Shown here: one piece after another, positions 12,301 to 22,909 of the stretch
Layout: every line of letters begins with the position of its first letter
Numbering within the stretch: the first letter of the stretch is position 1
Assembly (NCBI RefSeq): GCF_026151205.1
Contig: NC_087072.1
Coordinates: 12,066,169 to 12,130,168 of the forward strand
DNA length: 64,000 bases
Source: Bolinopsis microptera
Lineage: Eukaryota; Ctenophora; Tentaculata; Lobata; Bolinopsidae
Reading direction: 5' to 3'
Made by a program: the position numbers and the translations under genes
The notes under the pieces: model-generated
Database searches by the model: none
Told to the model about the DNA's origin: nothing
What the model saw: only the letters and a program-made list of their open reading frames with translations

Positions 12301-14240
12301 AGTAATAATGGTATTCAGCTGCAGTTGCCCAAAATAAACAAATTTAGAATCTTAATGGTAGACATGTAAACATGAAAACGACGTAAAAATCTATATTCTC
12401 AAGGCGACCCAGTGACAAACATTACAAACATATACATGTAGTATATTCCTCTTATCAAGCAAGAATACCAAGACACGTGATCAAATGGATAAGAGTTACT
12501 TTCAGAGGCGGGCCTTGGCCTGGTTTCTTTGTAAAGAATACAGTTTTGAGGTTCGACAATTTAAGTTGTGATTAAAATACAATCGAAATAATCATCTTCG
12601 TAATTTTTAAGAGTATTCAAAGAGTTGCCTTTACAAAATAAAGAAAGAATCATCCGAGAACCCCTAAAAAAGAGAAGATAGTTATACAGTGTCACCTAGT
12701 CTAACATAGTACTATTAACTATTATACAGACCTGTCAGTGAGAGGGTTCTGTCTGTTGTAGTTAGAGGTAGTGGGAGTGAGGATTGGGGAGGATTGGGGG
12801 GTCACTGAGCTGTTAGTCATCCTGTCTCCAGAGCTGTTGTACTCGATAGACGAACTACTCCAGTTGTGTTTCTGTTGGGACAAGTTTGTTATATCTTATA
12901 AACTCATAATTACAAAGTATTGATTGTGTGTCATTGAATGTCTCAAAACATTGCTACCAAGATGAAATATCTTGCATACTCATCAAGCATGATTATTACA
13001 TACATATAATAACATTCCACGGTACACCTAGTCAATATAAACCATATAAAATATGTGATAATTCTGCACACCTTAGCAGCTAGAGGTCGGGGAGGAGGAG
13101 CAGGTTTCAACATGGCGTATCTGTTGGGTTCGTGTAGTCTGTAGCGGGGAGGGGAACCTTGCTGTCTTCTGTAGGCTAACATCTCGTCAGATCCCTCGTC
13201 TTCCTGTTGTTGCTGCGGGCATATACATTTGTTAACTTGACCTTTAAAGAATTGTTTATTACTACACTGAACATTTTGGTAATCATAAGATCTTTACGTA
13301 CATTGCAGCATAGAATTGAGCATCTTTCAACAAAATAGTCTTAATAATTATTATGTGAAATGTTACATCCTGGTATAAATGTACATCAAAAATATAAACA
13401 AATTAGGTAGCAAATAACACATACATCAGTGTGCTTCAAGACATACTATTTTATTAGAACATTACCAATTAGGTTTTATCTTATTTTTAGAAACTGATTG
13501 ATTACATTACATACAAATATGCAAATAGTGTTGTTGATTTTCATTTGGTTTAAATTGGCTACAGCTGTTATGTGACATAATAACCCAAAAATAATATAAA
13601 AACTCTTTTCCCTGTCTAAATATGCTTTGGAGATACTTCAGTTGAAAACTAACAAACCTCGAAGGGTATTTTATCCTTGAAGTGGTGATAATACTGTGAG
13701 AGGTATGTGATTACACTCAGCCTGTCGGGCACGTGCATCTCTACCATATCCTCAGCTTCCAACAGAGCAGGAATTCCTAACGAGTTCTCTGCTACAGTAA
13801 ACGCTAATCTGTTGTTCTCCAAGATATTTTCTGGATCCAGGGAGTAGAAATTTCTGCAAATTCGAGGTTTAGAGTCGAATTAAATCGGAAATGATGTAAC
13901 TAGGAATTATAAATAACAATCGCTTCACTAGTTCAACTCAAATGTTTTGCTTTTAGTGTTAAAAGTGTTTTAATCAAATATTTTAACACTTCTACAGTAA
14001 AGCTGCTAGTAATAAATAAACTTTCAAAGTTTTCTTGAACATTGTTATTTCTTGAACAGTTGAAGAAGATTAACAATAATCTTACATCATGTCAGGATGA
14101 AAACGATGGATGATGGCACAAAATGCCAGTCCATTCCGGAAACTGTTTGTCAAATCATTTATATTGACCCCTGGATAAGATGCGCATTGTCGAGCACACC
14201 AGTTCTGTAGAGCTTTCAGGGAAGACTTTTGATTGGACAT
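119..14240 (-). CDS. CH-domain protein, MICAL-like/EHBP1-type (partial, 8 exons)
   Basis: Eight exons on the minus strand join in frame: 14240-14086, 13853-13658, 13212-13072, 12871-12732, 11548-11102, 10281-10123, 8595-8524 and 399-119, giving about 530 residues with no stop. Residues 1-117 form a calponin-homology domain: the segments [30 protein letters not shown] and [13 protein letters not shown] match the type of CH domain found in MICAL-like and EHBP1 proteins, which bind Rab GTPases and link endosomes to actin. The rest is low complexity, rich in Ser, Pro and Gln, with basic and proline-rich patches such as [12 protein letters not shown]. The ATG at 14240 fits the usual CH start, so the N terminus is complete. 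No LIM domain is seen, and the C-terminal Rab-binding region would lie beyond the left edge. Family call from the CH domain is firm; MICALL versus EHBP1 is inferred from the N-terminal position of the domain. Confidence 0.8.
507..567 (+). repeat. 13-bp tandem repeat
   Basis: Alternating 13-bp units GGTAACTAGTTGT and GGTAACTTGTTGT, about 4.7 copies, in the last intron of the CH-domain gene. Confidence 0.85.
1017..1181 (+). repeat. 17-bp minisatellite
   Basis: About 9.7 near-perfect copies of CCTTGGCACGACGCCAG. Each carries TTGGC-N5-GCCAG, close to the palindromic NFI consensus; binding is not implied. Apparent reading frames here are by-products. Confidence 0.95.
1414..1626 (+). repeat. 40-bp minisatellite
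   Basis: About five copies of a 40-bp unit built around GGTTACCATGGTTAC, followed by an ACAGACAAGGC segment. Repeats diverge mildly in copy 4. Intronic. Confidence 0.9.
1868..2300. repeat. Left subterminal palindrome cluster
   Basis: Copies and half-copies of GGTATATCNNCAGATATACC near 1870, 2045, 2098, 2147 and 2277. The same motif clusters at the other end, so these are probably transposase-binding sites (inference). Confidence 0.75.
3366..3514. mobile_element. hAT-type MITE, copy 1
   Basis: 149 bp with inverted ends CAGGGACAAAAGGATTTCGC and its complement, flanked by the 8-bp duplication ACGGTCAC (3358-3365, 3515-3522). Length of duplication and CAGGG ends are typical of hAT elements. A second copy is at 40506-40653. 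Confidence 0.93.
5085..5830 (-). repeat. 30-bp in-frame coding minisatellite
   Basis: About 25 copies of a 30-bp unit encoding variants of ten residues, such as [30 protein letters not shown] and [10 protein letters not shown]. Variant units occur in repeated higher-order blocks. Copy number is a multiple of three throughout, so the frame is kept. Confidence 0.92.
7100..7440. repeat. Right subterminal palindrome cluster
   Basis: Five copies near 7107, 7164, 7227, 7277 and 7415, each a 20-22-bp inverted repeat centred on CAG or CTG and usually flanked by AATTT/AAAT. They mirror the left cluster. Confidence 0.8.
7537..7890 (+). repeat. Poly-G tracts around the MITE
   Basis: Runs of 7 to 18 G at about 7537-7548, 7558-7564, 7836-7853 and 7873-7889. 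G-quadruplex potential on the plus strand; also a place where the assembly may be unreliable. Confidence 0.8.
7565..7836. mobile_element. hAT-like MITE in G-rich DNA
   Basis: 272 bp bounded by CAGTGGCGTTACG and the complement of CAGTGGCGGAACG (11 of 13 match), a typical hAT terminus. Both sides are G runs, consistent with an 8-bp duplication of A/G-rich DNA but not provable. Interior is GC-rich at its ends and AT-rich in the middle. Confidence 0.65.
8185..8499 (+). repeat. 15-16-bp minisatellite beside exon 7
   Basis: About 20 imperfect copies of GTGACAAAGTGAAACA/T with variants containing GTGAATCA. It ends about 24 nt downstream (minus strand) of the exon 7 donor of the CH-domain gene. Confidence 0.85.
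8524..8595 (-). CDS. CH-domain gene, exon 7
   Basis: A 72-nt exon, phase 2 to 2, acceptor GTTTTTCAG and donor AGAG|GTATTA. Encodes [16 protein letters not shown] and neighbours. Its symmetric phase, like exons 5 and 6, would allow skipping without a frameshift. Confidence 0.65.
9288..9372. repeat. AT-rich imperfect palindrome
   Basis: TATATAGTGTATATATAATA around 9294 pairs with TAATATTATACACACTATAT near 9319. A cruciform-prone AT stretch in an intron; no gene. Confidence 0.7.
10123..10281 (-). CDS. CH-domain gene, exon 6
   Basis: Acceptor TTTTTCCAG, donor GCAG|GTTCGTGAG, phase 2 to 2. Encodes an acidic helix-like part ([20 protein letters not shown]) followed by a Ser/Pro tail. A second GT six bases on (GTGAG) could be used alternatively but would break the phase. 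Confidence 0.72.
10527..11093 (+). repeat. 29-bp minisatellite beside exon 5
   Basis: About 19.6 copies of a unit containing TCAGACTACTAGTGACACTA and ending CTCCTCAAG. It fills most of the intron between exons 5 and 6 and begins 8 nt inside the exon 5 donor. Confidence 0.95.
11102..11548 (-). CDS. CH-domain gene, exon 5
   Basis: The longest exon, 447 nt, phase 2 at both ends. Encodes a Ser-rich linker with three short internal repeats ([15 protein letters not shown]) and a polybasic/proline segment [14 protein letters not shown]. Acceptor TTCCTACAG, donor CAG|GTAGGA. A 29-bp minisatellite begins 8 nt past the donor. Confidence 0.75.
11834..11870 (+). repeat. 9-bp tandem repeat
   Basis: Four copies of CATTTACAC in the intron between exons 4 and 5. 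The remainder of that intron (11549-12731) shows nothing else recognisable. Confidence 0.8.
12732..12871 (-). CDS. CH-domain gene, exon 4
   Basis: Acceptor CCAACAG, donor AG|GTCTGT, phase 0 in and 2 out. Encodes a Ser/Thr/Asn-rich stretch with [15 protein letters not shown], dense in possible proline-directed phosphosites. Confidence 0.75.
13072..13212 (-). CDS. CH-domain gene, exon 3
   Basis: Phase 0 at both ends, 47 codons, acceptor CCGCAG and donor GTGTGC. It encodes a Gln/Glu start, [11 protein letters not shown] and a proline-rich end that could be an SH3 ligand (inference). Confidence 0.75.
13336..13537 (+). repeat. Dispersed repeat, copy 1 (intron 2)
   Basis: About 202 bp that recurs almost unchanged at 14726-14934. 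No terminal repeats or coding potential seen. Confidence 0.85.
13658..13853 (-). CDS. CH-domain gene, exon 2
   Basis: Acceptor TTTGCAG before 13853 and donor GTTTGT after 13658. It completes the CH domain ([15 protein letters not shown] through [18 protein letters not shown]). Exons 1 and 2 total 351 nt, exactly 117 codons. Confidence 0.85.
14086..14240 (-). CDS. CH-domain gene, exon 1 (start codon)
   Basis: ATG at 14240-14238 opens [19 protein letters not shown], the first helix of the CH domain. The exon ends in GACATGAT followed by donor GTAAG (14085-14081), leaving phase 2. Confidence 0.85.
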
Positions 14241-14725
14241 AAGTCTACCATGAGAATATACTTAATTATTGTGGATCTACGATATAAATTGGGGGCTCAA
14301 GAAAGCCGTGTATGCATCCTTATTTAAATGTAAATAGGATGGAATTTAAAACTTGTTTCACTAAATAAATGTGATTATTGTCATACTGCAAATACATTAT
14401 TATTATTTTAGAAATAAAAATAGCTAATAATTTAATTAATTAAGAACCGTCCCCTTCGAGTTGGCAATAACATAGGACTTAGGGAAACAAGACGCTAGGT
14501 ATATGGAGGTACCCATTATAGAGAGGCACAGCCTAGAATTTTTCCTGTATTACCTTTTTATTGCAGTACTTAGAATATACACAATTCTGATCAGATCTGC
14601 ACCATTCGAGCTTTCCATTTATAATTAAATTAAAACAAGAACCAGGTTGTGGACTGTGATAGGAAAAATGAGAATCTCGGAAATCGTCATGCAATCAACA
14701 CTTCGATTGAATGAGTAAGCAGAAT

Positions 14726-14934
14726 TAGTCATAATAATTTTATGTGAAATGTTACATCCTGGTATAAATGTACATCAACAAATATAAACAAATTAGGTAG
14801 CAAATAACAAAGACATCAGTGTGCTTCAAGAAATACTATTTTATTAGAACATTACCAATTAGGTTTTATCTTATTTTTGGAAACTGATTGATTACATTTG
14901 CATTACATACAAATATGCAAATAGTGTTGTTGAT
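14726..14934 (+). repeat. Dispersed repeat, copy 2 (5' flank)
   Basis: Same sequence as 13336-13537 with a small insertion near its end. It is bracketed by a roughly 33-bp direct repeat containing CAACACTTCGAT (14696 and 14942), which may be an insertion or duplication scar. The rest of 14241-15398, upstream of the CH-domain gene, has no other recognisable content; no promoter motif could be assigned. Confidence 0.8.
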
Positions 14935-15398
14935 CTCGGAATCAACACTTCGATAGAATGAGTAAGCAGAAGATTAGCAACTTCTGTAATTGATGTCAGT
15001 AAGCTCGATTATTTCATCTATGTAGATTATCAAATGGATCGATTTGCAGAAAAATGCAAGGAAATTTAATCTGATATTTTCAACAAAAAGAACATATAAT
15101 AAATCTCTCGACGAAAATAAATAAGTCTTGTTTAAAATCGTACATGTTAGTAGACATTTTATGACACTGAATTTGCGCAGCGCTATCGTTGGTGCGTCGC
15201 TGCTGCTTATGCAGCCAACATTACATTACATGGTACGCTAATCCCTTTACCTGGAGACCCCGACTATAATGTTTATATTTTTTCGTGATTCTTGCACCTA
15301 GTGACCTAGTGTGAGAAAAACGAGCAAGCTACATTGAGCTACATGATTACGAAAATTAAACATACTGGTACGGTAAAGAAAACAATATTCAATAGTGT

Positions 15399-17586
15399 TT
15401 AAGGACACGTTTTTTTTTAAGTGTGGTGAGTTGCTGATTTCACCTTTTTCAAAGTAGAGTGCACAAAATGAGGAAAAAGTCGCAATGCTTTTTAAAGTGC
15501 AACCATAAATTTGTACATAGGATGAAGTGAAAATATTCAGCAGTTGTGATTTGAAAAAACGAAGTGCCAGGCTCAAGCAGAATATGACTTATGAGCAATT
15601 AAACTGAGTGCCAAAAATCAGCAAACCATTTTAACCTCCAATTGACTAATTCCATTGATTTCGCCATATTTTGCTCAAATATTGTTCACATAACACTAGT
15701 AGATTGGAGCGAGTAACTGTTTTCAGCATTTTAGTCATTATTAGCAATTCCAGTAAGTGACAGAATCCAGCAAAAAGTCATTTTTATATCTGAATACGAC
15801 TGCTCTATTGATGGTTCTTGTCAAAATATTAAAAAGATCAAGGCGTGACTGTGCTATTTTCTGGATAAGATAATGTTTGGTTGTGTCTTTAAACTTATTC
15901 TTACATGTCTATGTGCGAGCCATCAGCAAAAAGTCACACATGTATCAGCTTGAAATTTATCTTTTTTTAATTGATGAAATAAGTATCGAAATTTCAGTTC
16001 TCTTTTTCAGTCACCTTATTGACTTTTAGATTGAAGGTGCCATTAATCAGTTAAAAGACGGCTTGAACTCTGTACTGCTTACACTCAATTATGTCCCGAG
16101 TGCCCAAATTCAGCATATCAGTCATATAGATAAATGATGTAAAAAGACAAAAATCGTCTATTTCTTGATCCATGGGTGTACAAGTGTTAGTTTAAGCATC
16201 TATTTCGAAAAGTAATGTGTTCATAAAGGGGTCAAAAACAGATAATAATATTAGAGTGCCACTAATCAGCTGTAGTGACTGCTGCAGCCAGCGTGGGAAT
16301 TATCAACTATTGGAAGTCAATATCAGCATTATCAATCATCTCAAACCACCAAATTGTTTATGTTGCAGATACGAATCTTAGTTTAGTTATATCCTGAAAA
16401 TTTAAACAACAAATGTGTCCTGAAAATCAGTAAAAAGTGACTTATTTGACAGAAATAGTCATTCTTACTGCTAAATGGCACTCCTTTTAGTTCAGAATAT
16501 TGTTTGAGGGAGCGGTGTGCCTTTTTTGTTTAATGTGGCACAATTTTGTTGCACTGTGTGCCATTATTCAGCTTAAAATGACTTCTTTTTCTAGGCATAT
16601 ACCAATGGTAAATCACATAAAATTTGTGCTTTGTAAGCAGTGTTGTGATAACCTGCTATAACTAACTTAAAACTGGCACAATGAACTTCAAACATCAATA
16701 GTATGTCCCAAATTTCCATGATGAACATGATATTGTTGTCAGAAATCTACTTTATCGTGCCAATAATCAGCAAAAAGTCATTTCTATGAAGATTTTAAGC
16801 TAAAAATATTATTTATAAAATGACTTTTTGCTGAATTAGAACACACAATATCGTTAGATTTTGTAAAGAATCATCTTGATGAACCTGCTTATGCTGTCAG
16901 ACATCAATTGTATAGTGCCAATATTCAGCAAAGAGTCATTTCTTTCGAATTTTTAATCGTGATGAATTTGACCTAAAAATGACTTTTTACTGAAAACTGA
17001 CACACTCTTAAGTTGATTTTCGAACAGAATGCTGTTGAGCAGACTTAATCTCGACAGTATGATTGAAAAACGTTCTAATTTGTTGCTGTCTAGCTACTGC
17101 AATGTAAAAAAACTCAATTGTAATTTTGTGAGTGAATTTTTACTGAATACAGGCACACAATAGGTTTTTCCTAGGTTACATTATTACAGACCAGCGTTTC
17201 TTGAAAGTTGTTACAGTTCATTCACAAGCTGATCGAAAGTATGGGCCTTGTACAACCCCTTCAACCAAACAAGAAATTTTACCAAACAAATGACTTTTTG
17301 CTTATTTTGAGCACAGTTCAAGTATTCCTACCCCAATCCAAATATTCTTTGAATAATTCTGAGACATAATCTGAATTTTGAACAGAAAAGTCGCAAAATT
17401 CAGTTTTTTACGGGCGTTTTAAACATTATAGTCCAAAATGCTGAAAACTGGCACTACCTTGGTACTATATTATGACATATTAACTAACTAATGGATTTTC
17501 CTTACTAGTCATTTTATTTTCATTGTCAAAAGTGTCATGGCACTCAAAGTCATTTTCACCACACTTAAAAAAAAACATGTCCTTAA
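15399..17586. mobile_element. Candidate non-coding DNA element with 30-bp inverted repeats
   Basis: TTAAGGACACGTTTTTTTTT at 15399 continues to 15428 and is matched by the complement of 17557-17586 at 29 of 30 bases. Between them a motif of the form GTGCCAATAATCAGCAAAAA followed by GTCATT recurs at least ten times in both orientations, most clearly at 15767, 15923, 16768, 16926 (forward) and 16821, 16980, 17291 (reverse). No reading frame of note. The true ends and target duplication are not resolved. The organisation is like that of the elements at 21098 and 33697. Confidence 0.6.
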
Positions 17587-17739
17587 CAATTTTTTTGATT
17601 GACGATGCCAATACAACCCTTCCAGATTGTAGTTTTGCTGTTTGCATAGCAACGTCCAACGATCTCGTCAGAAGCAAGTTAAGCACAATAACGCGCGCAG
17701 CGCCACGACGTTTAAAAAAAATGATTGTACTCAGCAGCA

Positions 17740-18612
17740 CATGATTTGAACTTCTCTATCCAGGGTTACGCCGACGATCATCAGCTGTATAAAAGTTTCA
17801 AGCCAAACGAGGAGCCCCCCGTCCTTATCAACGATGTTCCCAAATGTTTCCAAGAAATTAATGACTGGATGAAAAAAAATTATCTACAGCTCAATGCAGG
17901 AAAAACTGAGATTCTTGTCTTTGGGACACCGCTTGTTCTCCAGCAGCTGTCTATAGGGGGCGTGTTTGTTAACTCTGAGACGTGTGTCAGGCTGTCACCT
18001 GTTGCAAAGAACCTCGGATTTCGTCTCGACTCTCAACTAAACTTTGGTGAGCAAATCAAGCAACTTAAAACATCGTGTTTTCTGAAACTAAGAGACCTTG
18101 CTAAGATGAAAACATTCCTCACAACCAAACAGATGGGAACACTGACTCAAGCAATTGTAATCTCATCGCTTGACTACTGCAATGCACTTTACTATGGTTG
18201 TAGTCAAGCCTCAATTACGCAGCTGCAGAACATTCAGAACCGAGCATGTCGTCTGGTTTTTGGATTAAAGAAGAGAGACTCAGTCGAGGAGAAGCTCAAA
18301 TCCCTTCATTGGCTCAAGGTGAAGGAGAGGATTGAGTTTAAGTTATGCTTACTGATTTTCAAAGCAGTCAATGGTGTTGCTCCTGCATATCTGTGTGATC
18401 TAGTAACATTTGTTAGTTCGAGTAGCAGAAGAACTTCCTCCTTACACCTACCCGTCGGATCTACAAGATCACACCCAAGAGCGTTTCAGACTGTTGCTCC
18501 GAAAATCTGGAACCAACTACCAATTGAAATTAAGACTTGTTCCGATGTTGATCTGTTCAAAACATTATTAAAAACTCACCTGTTTAAGAAAAGTTATGGC
18601 ATGAGCGATTAA
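17740..18612 (+). pseudogene. L2/CR1-like LINE, 3' part of reverse transcriptase
   Basis: A frame of about 290 residues starts in the middle of the RT palm with NFSIQGYADDHQLYKSFKP (YADD catalytic motif), followed by WMKKNYLQLNAGKTEILVFG, LGFRLDSQLNF, SLDYCNALYYG, LKSLHWLKVKERIEFKLCLL and IWNQLPIEIKTC at the C terminus. This is the C-terminal third of an L2/CR1-type polymerase. The upstream part is missing, the usual 5' truncation of LINEs, with the break near 17740. Confidence 0.85.
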
Positions 18613-19371
18613 TTGACAATATAATAACTTTATGATTGCTCAAAACGAATGATATCTTCATGAATTCAATGCAGCATCTATACATTTATTCGAAATTAGT
18701 GATGAAACTAATAAATCATAATGAAACTAATAAATCAATGTTTTAGCTCATTTTACAAAGTCAAATATTGAAAACAATTAAAATTGTATAGTGCTCAATT
18801 TGTAAATGACTAGTTGATCTTTGCTATTGGAAGTTTGTCAAGGACTGGCAGCTAGCGGGGCAAGGAATGCACGGGCTTAGGGGCTTTTGTGCACACCAGA
18901 ACACTAGCTCGGTAGATTTTTGGAAACTAGAAGGACTGAAAACTAAAATTGTTTTTGATGGAGGCTGAGGCATGTTTTTGAGAGGGACAGTATAATAGCT
19001 TGTGGTAACAACAGGCCTTTACTTTAATAGGATGAAGTTTTAGTTTTAGGACAGGAAGAAGGCATTAAGAAGATTTGCTCTTTGTTTACAAGGCAGAATA
19101 TAAGCAATGTTGGTTATAATATGTATCAATATCTAGATCTTCGTTTATCAATTTTCACTAAATGGGTTTAAAATTTTAATAGGGAGGGAAATTCATCAAC
19201 TTTATTAAGTACCTATCAAAAATAAATCTTATATCAATGTAATATATTAAAAATCATAATCCTAAGTCTAATGATAAATCTGTTAAAAACACTTTCTCAC
19301 TACACTGCGCTCACACACGTTAGTAAGACAAAGGAAAATGCACACCCAGCTAATTTTCAATTTCAAGATAA
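18613..19371 (+). other. LINE 3' flank and unassigned DNA
   Basis: Probably contains the 3' untranslated part of the upstream LINE, with AATAAATCA repeats near 18700, and on the minus strand the tail of the next LINE. No gene seen. Confidence 0.5.
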
Positions 19372-20412
19372 TCATTTTGGATGTGTGGACCCTAGGGTAG
19401 ACTTAATGTCAAAATTTAGATTAGAGCATTCGAAATCTTTGTTTGTCCAATCAAGATCAGCATGGTTATGCTGGTTGACGAGCAGTGATTGCTTCATCCT
19501 AGACTTCAGGCAGGCCACACTTAGACAGTAGTCACGTATACCAAGCTTAGGCACAATTACGTTCCAAATACGAGTCGTTCTGCTATTGAAGTTGTCAGGG
19601 GGGTCTGCTTGGCTTAGTATAAGGGTGGGTTTCCTACTTGAGCAGGTGAAATTTTCATGGAGGGAAATCGGAGCACGGAATTTCATGATTTTATAGAGCT
19701 CAAGGAAACAATGGTAAGTGTACAGGTTTTGGACGGCAAGTATTCCGTGTTCCTTGAACAAAGGTTTCGTGTGCTCTTTCAAGAAAAATTTTTTGTTCAG
19801 ATTTTGGTTGCCAAACGGTCGAGCACAAGCACAGGTCTTAAATTTATCTAGGTATGCCTCCCTGTCGCCAAACAGTACCCTGAGACAATATTTTTGTGCT
19901 TTGAATACAGAACTTATACGAGTTTTGGCTGCCCCACCCCAAACCGTGATACAATAGGAGAGGTGTGATTCAAATAGAGTGTAATACAACTGGCGGTGTA
20001 AGAAATCTGGGAGGGAGCAGCGTAGGCGGCAGAGAGTTGATGTTGCATGGCTGAGAGAACGCCTAAGTGATTTTATATGTTCTTCCCAGGTTAGCTTTTC
20101 ATCGATGACGACTCCCAGAAACTTAGCAGATGCAACTTGTTTTACTGGAAAGTTATCAATGGTTAGAGTATATTCAGAATTATTGTCAGTCTGGGAGGAC
20201 GATGCTGGTTTAAAGTGAATGAAACAGCATTTAGACAAGTTGACATGGAGTTTGTTTGCTCGCATGTAGGAATATAAACTAGCTAAAAGAGAATTACCAC
20301 GCATATATGCCTCCTTTTTAGATTTCCCAGTCACAATATATTGGTGTCATCAGCGAAGGTGACAAATGATCCCAAACTGGAGCTGTTGGCGATATCATTA
20401 ATATTATGTTAT
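19372..20412 (-). pseudogene. CR1-like LINE, 3' part of ORF2
   Basis: Starts at YINDIANSS-like residues near 20410, then FADDTNI, a one-base deletion near 20337, and a 300-residue frame (TGKSKKEAYMRGNSL onward) with SKCCFIHF, AKFLGVVIDEKLTWEEHI, LFESHLSYCITVWGG and CARPFGNQNLNKKFFLKEHT. Its C-terminal block is closely like the LINE at 29676-36392, so the two belong to one family. 5'-truncated in the RT domain. Confidence 0.82.
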
Positions 20413-20954
20413 TTGCTTAAACTGTTTAGGATGCAACCTAATGTCATGATCTTTTTGAACTTATTAGCATTTAGACTGTTAGCTCGCTTCACAAGCATGT
20501 CATCTTCGTTCCAAAACTTTTTATGTCCTATGCATACACTCCTTGATAGTTATCTTGATCTAGTATCTTTGTTTCACACAATAGAGCATAAGTTTTGTGG
20601 TTTATCCACTGGGCTTAGAGTTTGTGTTTAAGCTACCAAATTTTATTATTATTATTATTCATTATTTTATCTTTTTGAAATTTTTATAAATTTGGTACCA
20701 AAATTTGTCCAATAATTCAAAACATAATTAAATTTAAGCTAAGTTTGTATTTATCAAAAATTGTACACCTATAGTAGAATTATAAAAAAACTCATCCATA
20801 GCGCTTGGTTACTGCACGTAGTTGTTTGCCTACAGTTTCAGTTTTTCCAGTTTTTGACCTGTAATATAACCATTAACCAATAACTGTAATGCATGTAAAA
20901 ATGTCAATCAATCTTGTGTAGTTTTTACAGCTTCATAATCAGCTTGCAGAAACA

Positions 20955-21097
20955 AAAATGTTAGTACAAACACTCTAGCAGAAGAAATTAATAACACTGA
21001 CGATTCTAGAAAGATGTTGGAAGCTTCAAGATCTTTAGCTGGAATAAAAAAGCCGGGTAACATAGTGGTCAATGATATCAACAACAACCCTATTGGT
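20955..21097 (+). pseudogene. RTE-like LINE, linker before RT (part 1)
   Basis: Encodes LAEEINNTDDSRKMLEASRS and ends NNNPIG, the linker preceding the RT of RTE-like elements. It continues in frame at 22703 if the DNA transposon 21098-22698 and one TGGT are removed. Confidence 0.7.
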
Positions 21098-22698
21098 GGG
21101 CAATTCCACCGTGACGGACACCACGATTATGCCATTTTTTAAAGTTCAAACGAATGTTGTGCTCAGGACGTTGCTTCTATATCAGCTTAAACTATTTATT
21201 AGTCCACATTTAACCTTTCTATAGGTTGTGTGAAAATTTCAGACCCCTACCATTATTACTTTCTGAGATAGCACCCCTGTGACGGACGCGACTTAAATAT
21301 GACACTTTTTTTGGGTGTCTACTCAGAAGGTACCCAAATCTATCTCAAAACGTTATCTATTATCTCTAATTTGGACATGCAGTGATAGAAAAAGGTTTAG
21401 GGATTTCTGAGATACAATTTTTTTGGAGATTGCTCAGTTTTTGTTTGCGTGGCGCCATTTTCAAATTGTGACGGACGTGACTGTGACGGACACACGTTTT
21501 TTTTCAATTTCTCCAAATCTTCTATTTGACACTTTTATCTTGTTCAGTGACCTTCATTCTATGTTTATGCCAATTTTTAGGCCGCTAGTACTTCCACGAG
21601 GTCTGCAATAGCCAAAATCGTCCATTTTGGGCATACGCGAGGGTATCAATCTAGGGGCAGCAATTATTTCTCTACTTGAACAAATTTATAACTCTGGTAA
21701 AACATTCATCTCTGTTCAACACATCACACTGTTGAGACCATCTCCCAAAAGTTTCATTACTTTAGTGTTTAAAATGTGGAAGATATTGAATTTTTACTTC
21801 AAAAATATGCGAAAATAGGGTAAAGTCCATTTTTTGTGCCTTTTACCCCTGAAAAAGGTTAAGGCAAATAAAATGGCAAAACTCAGTAAATTTAATTATT
21901 GAATTGCATATGATGTTATTTGATAGTCTAGTCAACATAGTCAAACCTTATTTGACTTTAATTTGTCTTGGTTTTAGTCAAAATAATGGAAATATGGATA
22001 AAAATGGCTAAAAGTGAGCCGTACGCCCATATATGGGCATATACAAAATTATTCATAACTCAGTCATTTTCTGTCCAATTTTCGATTTGACAACATCGTT
22101 TTGTTAAGAACGGTCTCAGCTTTAACAAAAATGCATTTAAAGTCTGTTAAAAGATTTTTTGGAGCATTTTCAAAAAAATGTGACGGACGCGACAAGTTGG
22201 GACCCCCCTTCCAAAAATTTTTTCTTAAAAGATACAAGCCTGATAATTTCTACGGTACTCCCTTACCTTCAGAAGAGATAGGTTACAGTGGTTTTTTGAA
22301 TATAAATAGCACTGTGTGGCTCTCAAAAAACTTTTTTGCTTAATTTTGTGACGGACGCGACACCATCTTTGTGGAAATTTTTTAGAAAAATTATTTGAGT
22401 AACGGTTTTGAAACTTTGCATGGCTCTCATTCTTATGCCTATGCTTAAGTGTATGGAATTTCATAGAGAAATATTCCTGCATACCCAAACTATGGCCCTT
22501 TGAAAATTTGAATGATTTTTTTCATTTCCGAGTAGTGTTCCTTTGAATAAGAAAAATCAAAAGTTAATGCAATATGAAACAAAAAACTTTTGTTGACCTG
22601 TAAGGTTAAGAGTCTAATGAACATATTTTAACCAAAATTAGGTGCCTATCTTAACATTTTTCATTTTCACCAAGTGGAACCTTACCGTGGAATTGCCC
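21098..22698. mobile_element. 1.6-kb non-coding DNA transposon, 4-bp TSD
   Basis: Inverted ends GGGCAATTCCACCG and CCGTGGAATTGCCC (13 of 14 paired), flanked by TGGT at 21094-21097 and 22699-22702. The host LINE frame is restored exactly across the insertion. Inside, GTGACGGACGCGAC or a close variant recurs at 21110, 21279, 21478, 21483, 22180 and 22348, all in the same orientation; the first overlaps the left end. No transposase frame. Confidence 0.9.
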
Positions 22699-22702
22699 TG
22701 GT

Positions 22703-22909
22703 ACTGATTTAGGGAAAGCAAACGCAGCGAAATCTTTCTTCGAAAAACAACTAACAGAAGGAGTTGAAGCTGGCCTGCAACCTTTAACCTGCGATCCAAA
22801 ACCACTTGATAACCCCATTACACCAGTTGAAGTTAAGCTTGCTGCAAGTAAACTCAAATCAAACTGTGCCAGTGGTCCAGATAATCTCCAGATTGAGTTG
22901 ATAAAGTAC
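22703..22909 (+). pseudogene. RTE-like LINE, start of RT (part 2)
   Basis: TDLGKANAAKSFFEKQL leads into ITPVEVKLAASKLKSNCASG and PDNLQIELIKYV, the first conserved RT block (normally ...GPDGIPAELIKY). Cut at about 22909 by the start of a CR1-like fragment. Confidence 0.82.

Noticed and set aside
17725-17744. ATG or alternative start at 17725 for the LINE fragment
   Set aside because: The frame merely runs into unrelated upstream DNA; LINE homology starts in the middle of the RT domain, so no native start is present.
20341-20631. 96-codon plus-strand frame
   Set aside because: Lies opposite and just upstream of the truncated minus-strand LINE; no family features.
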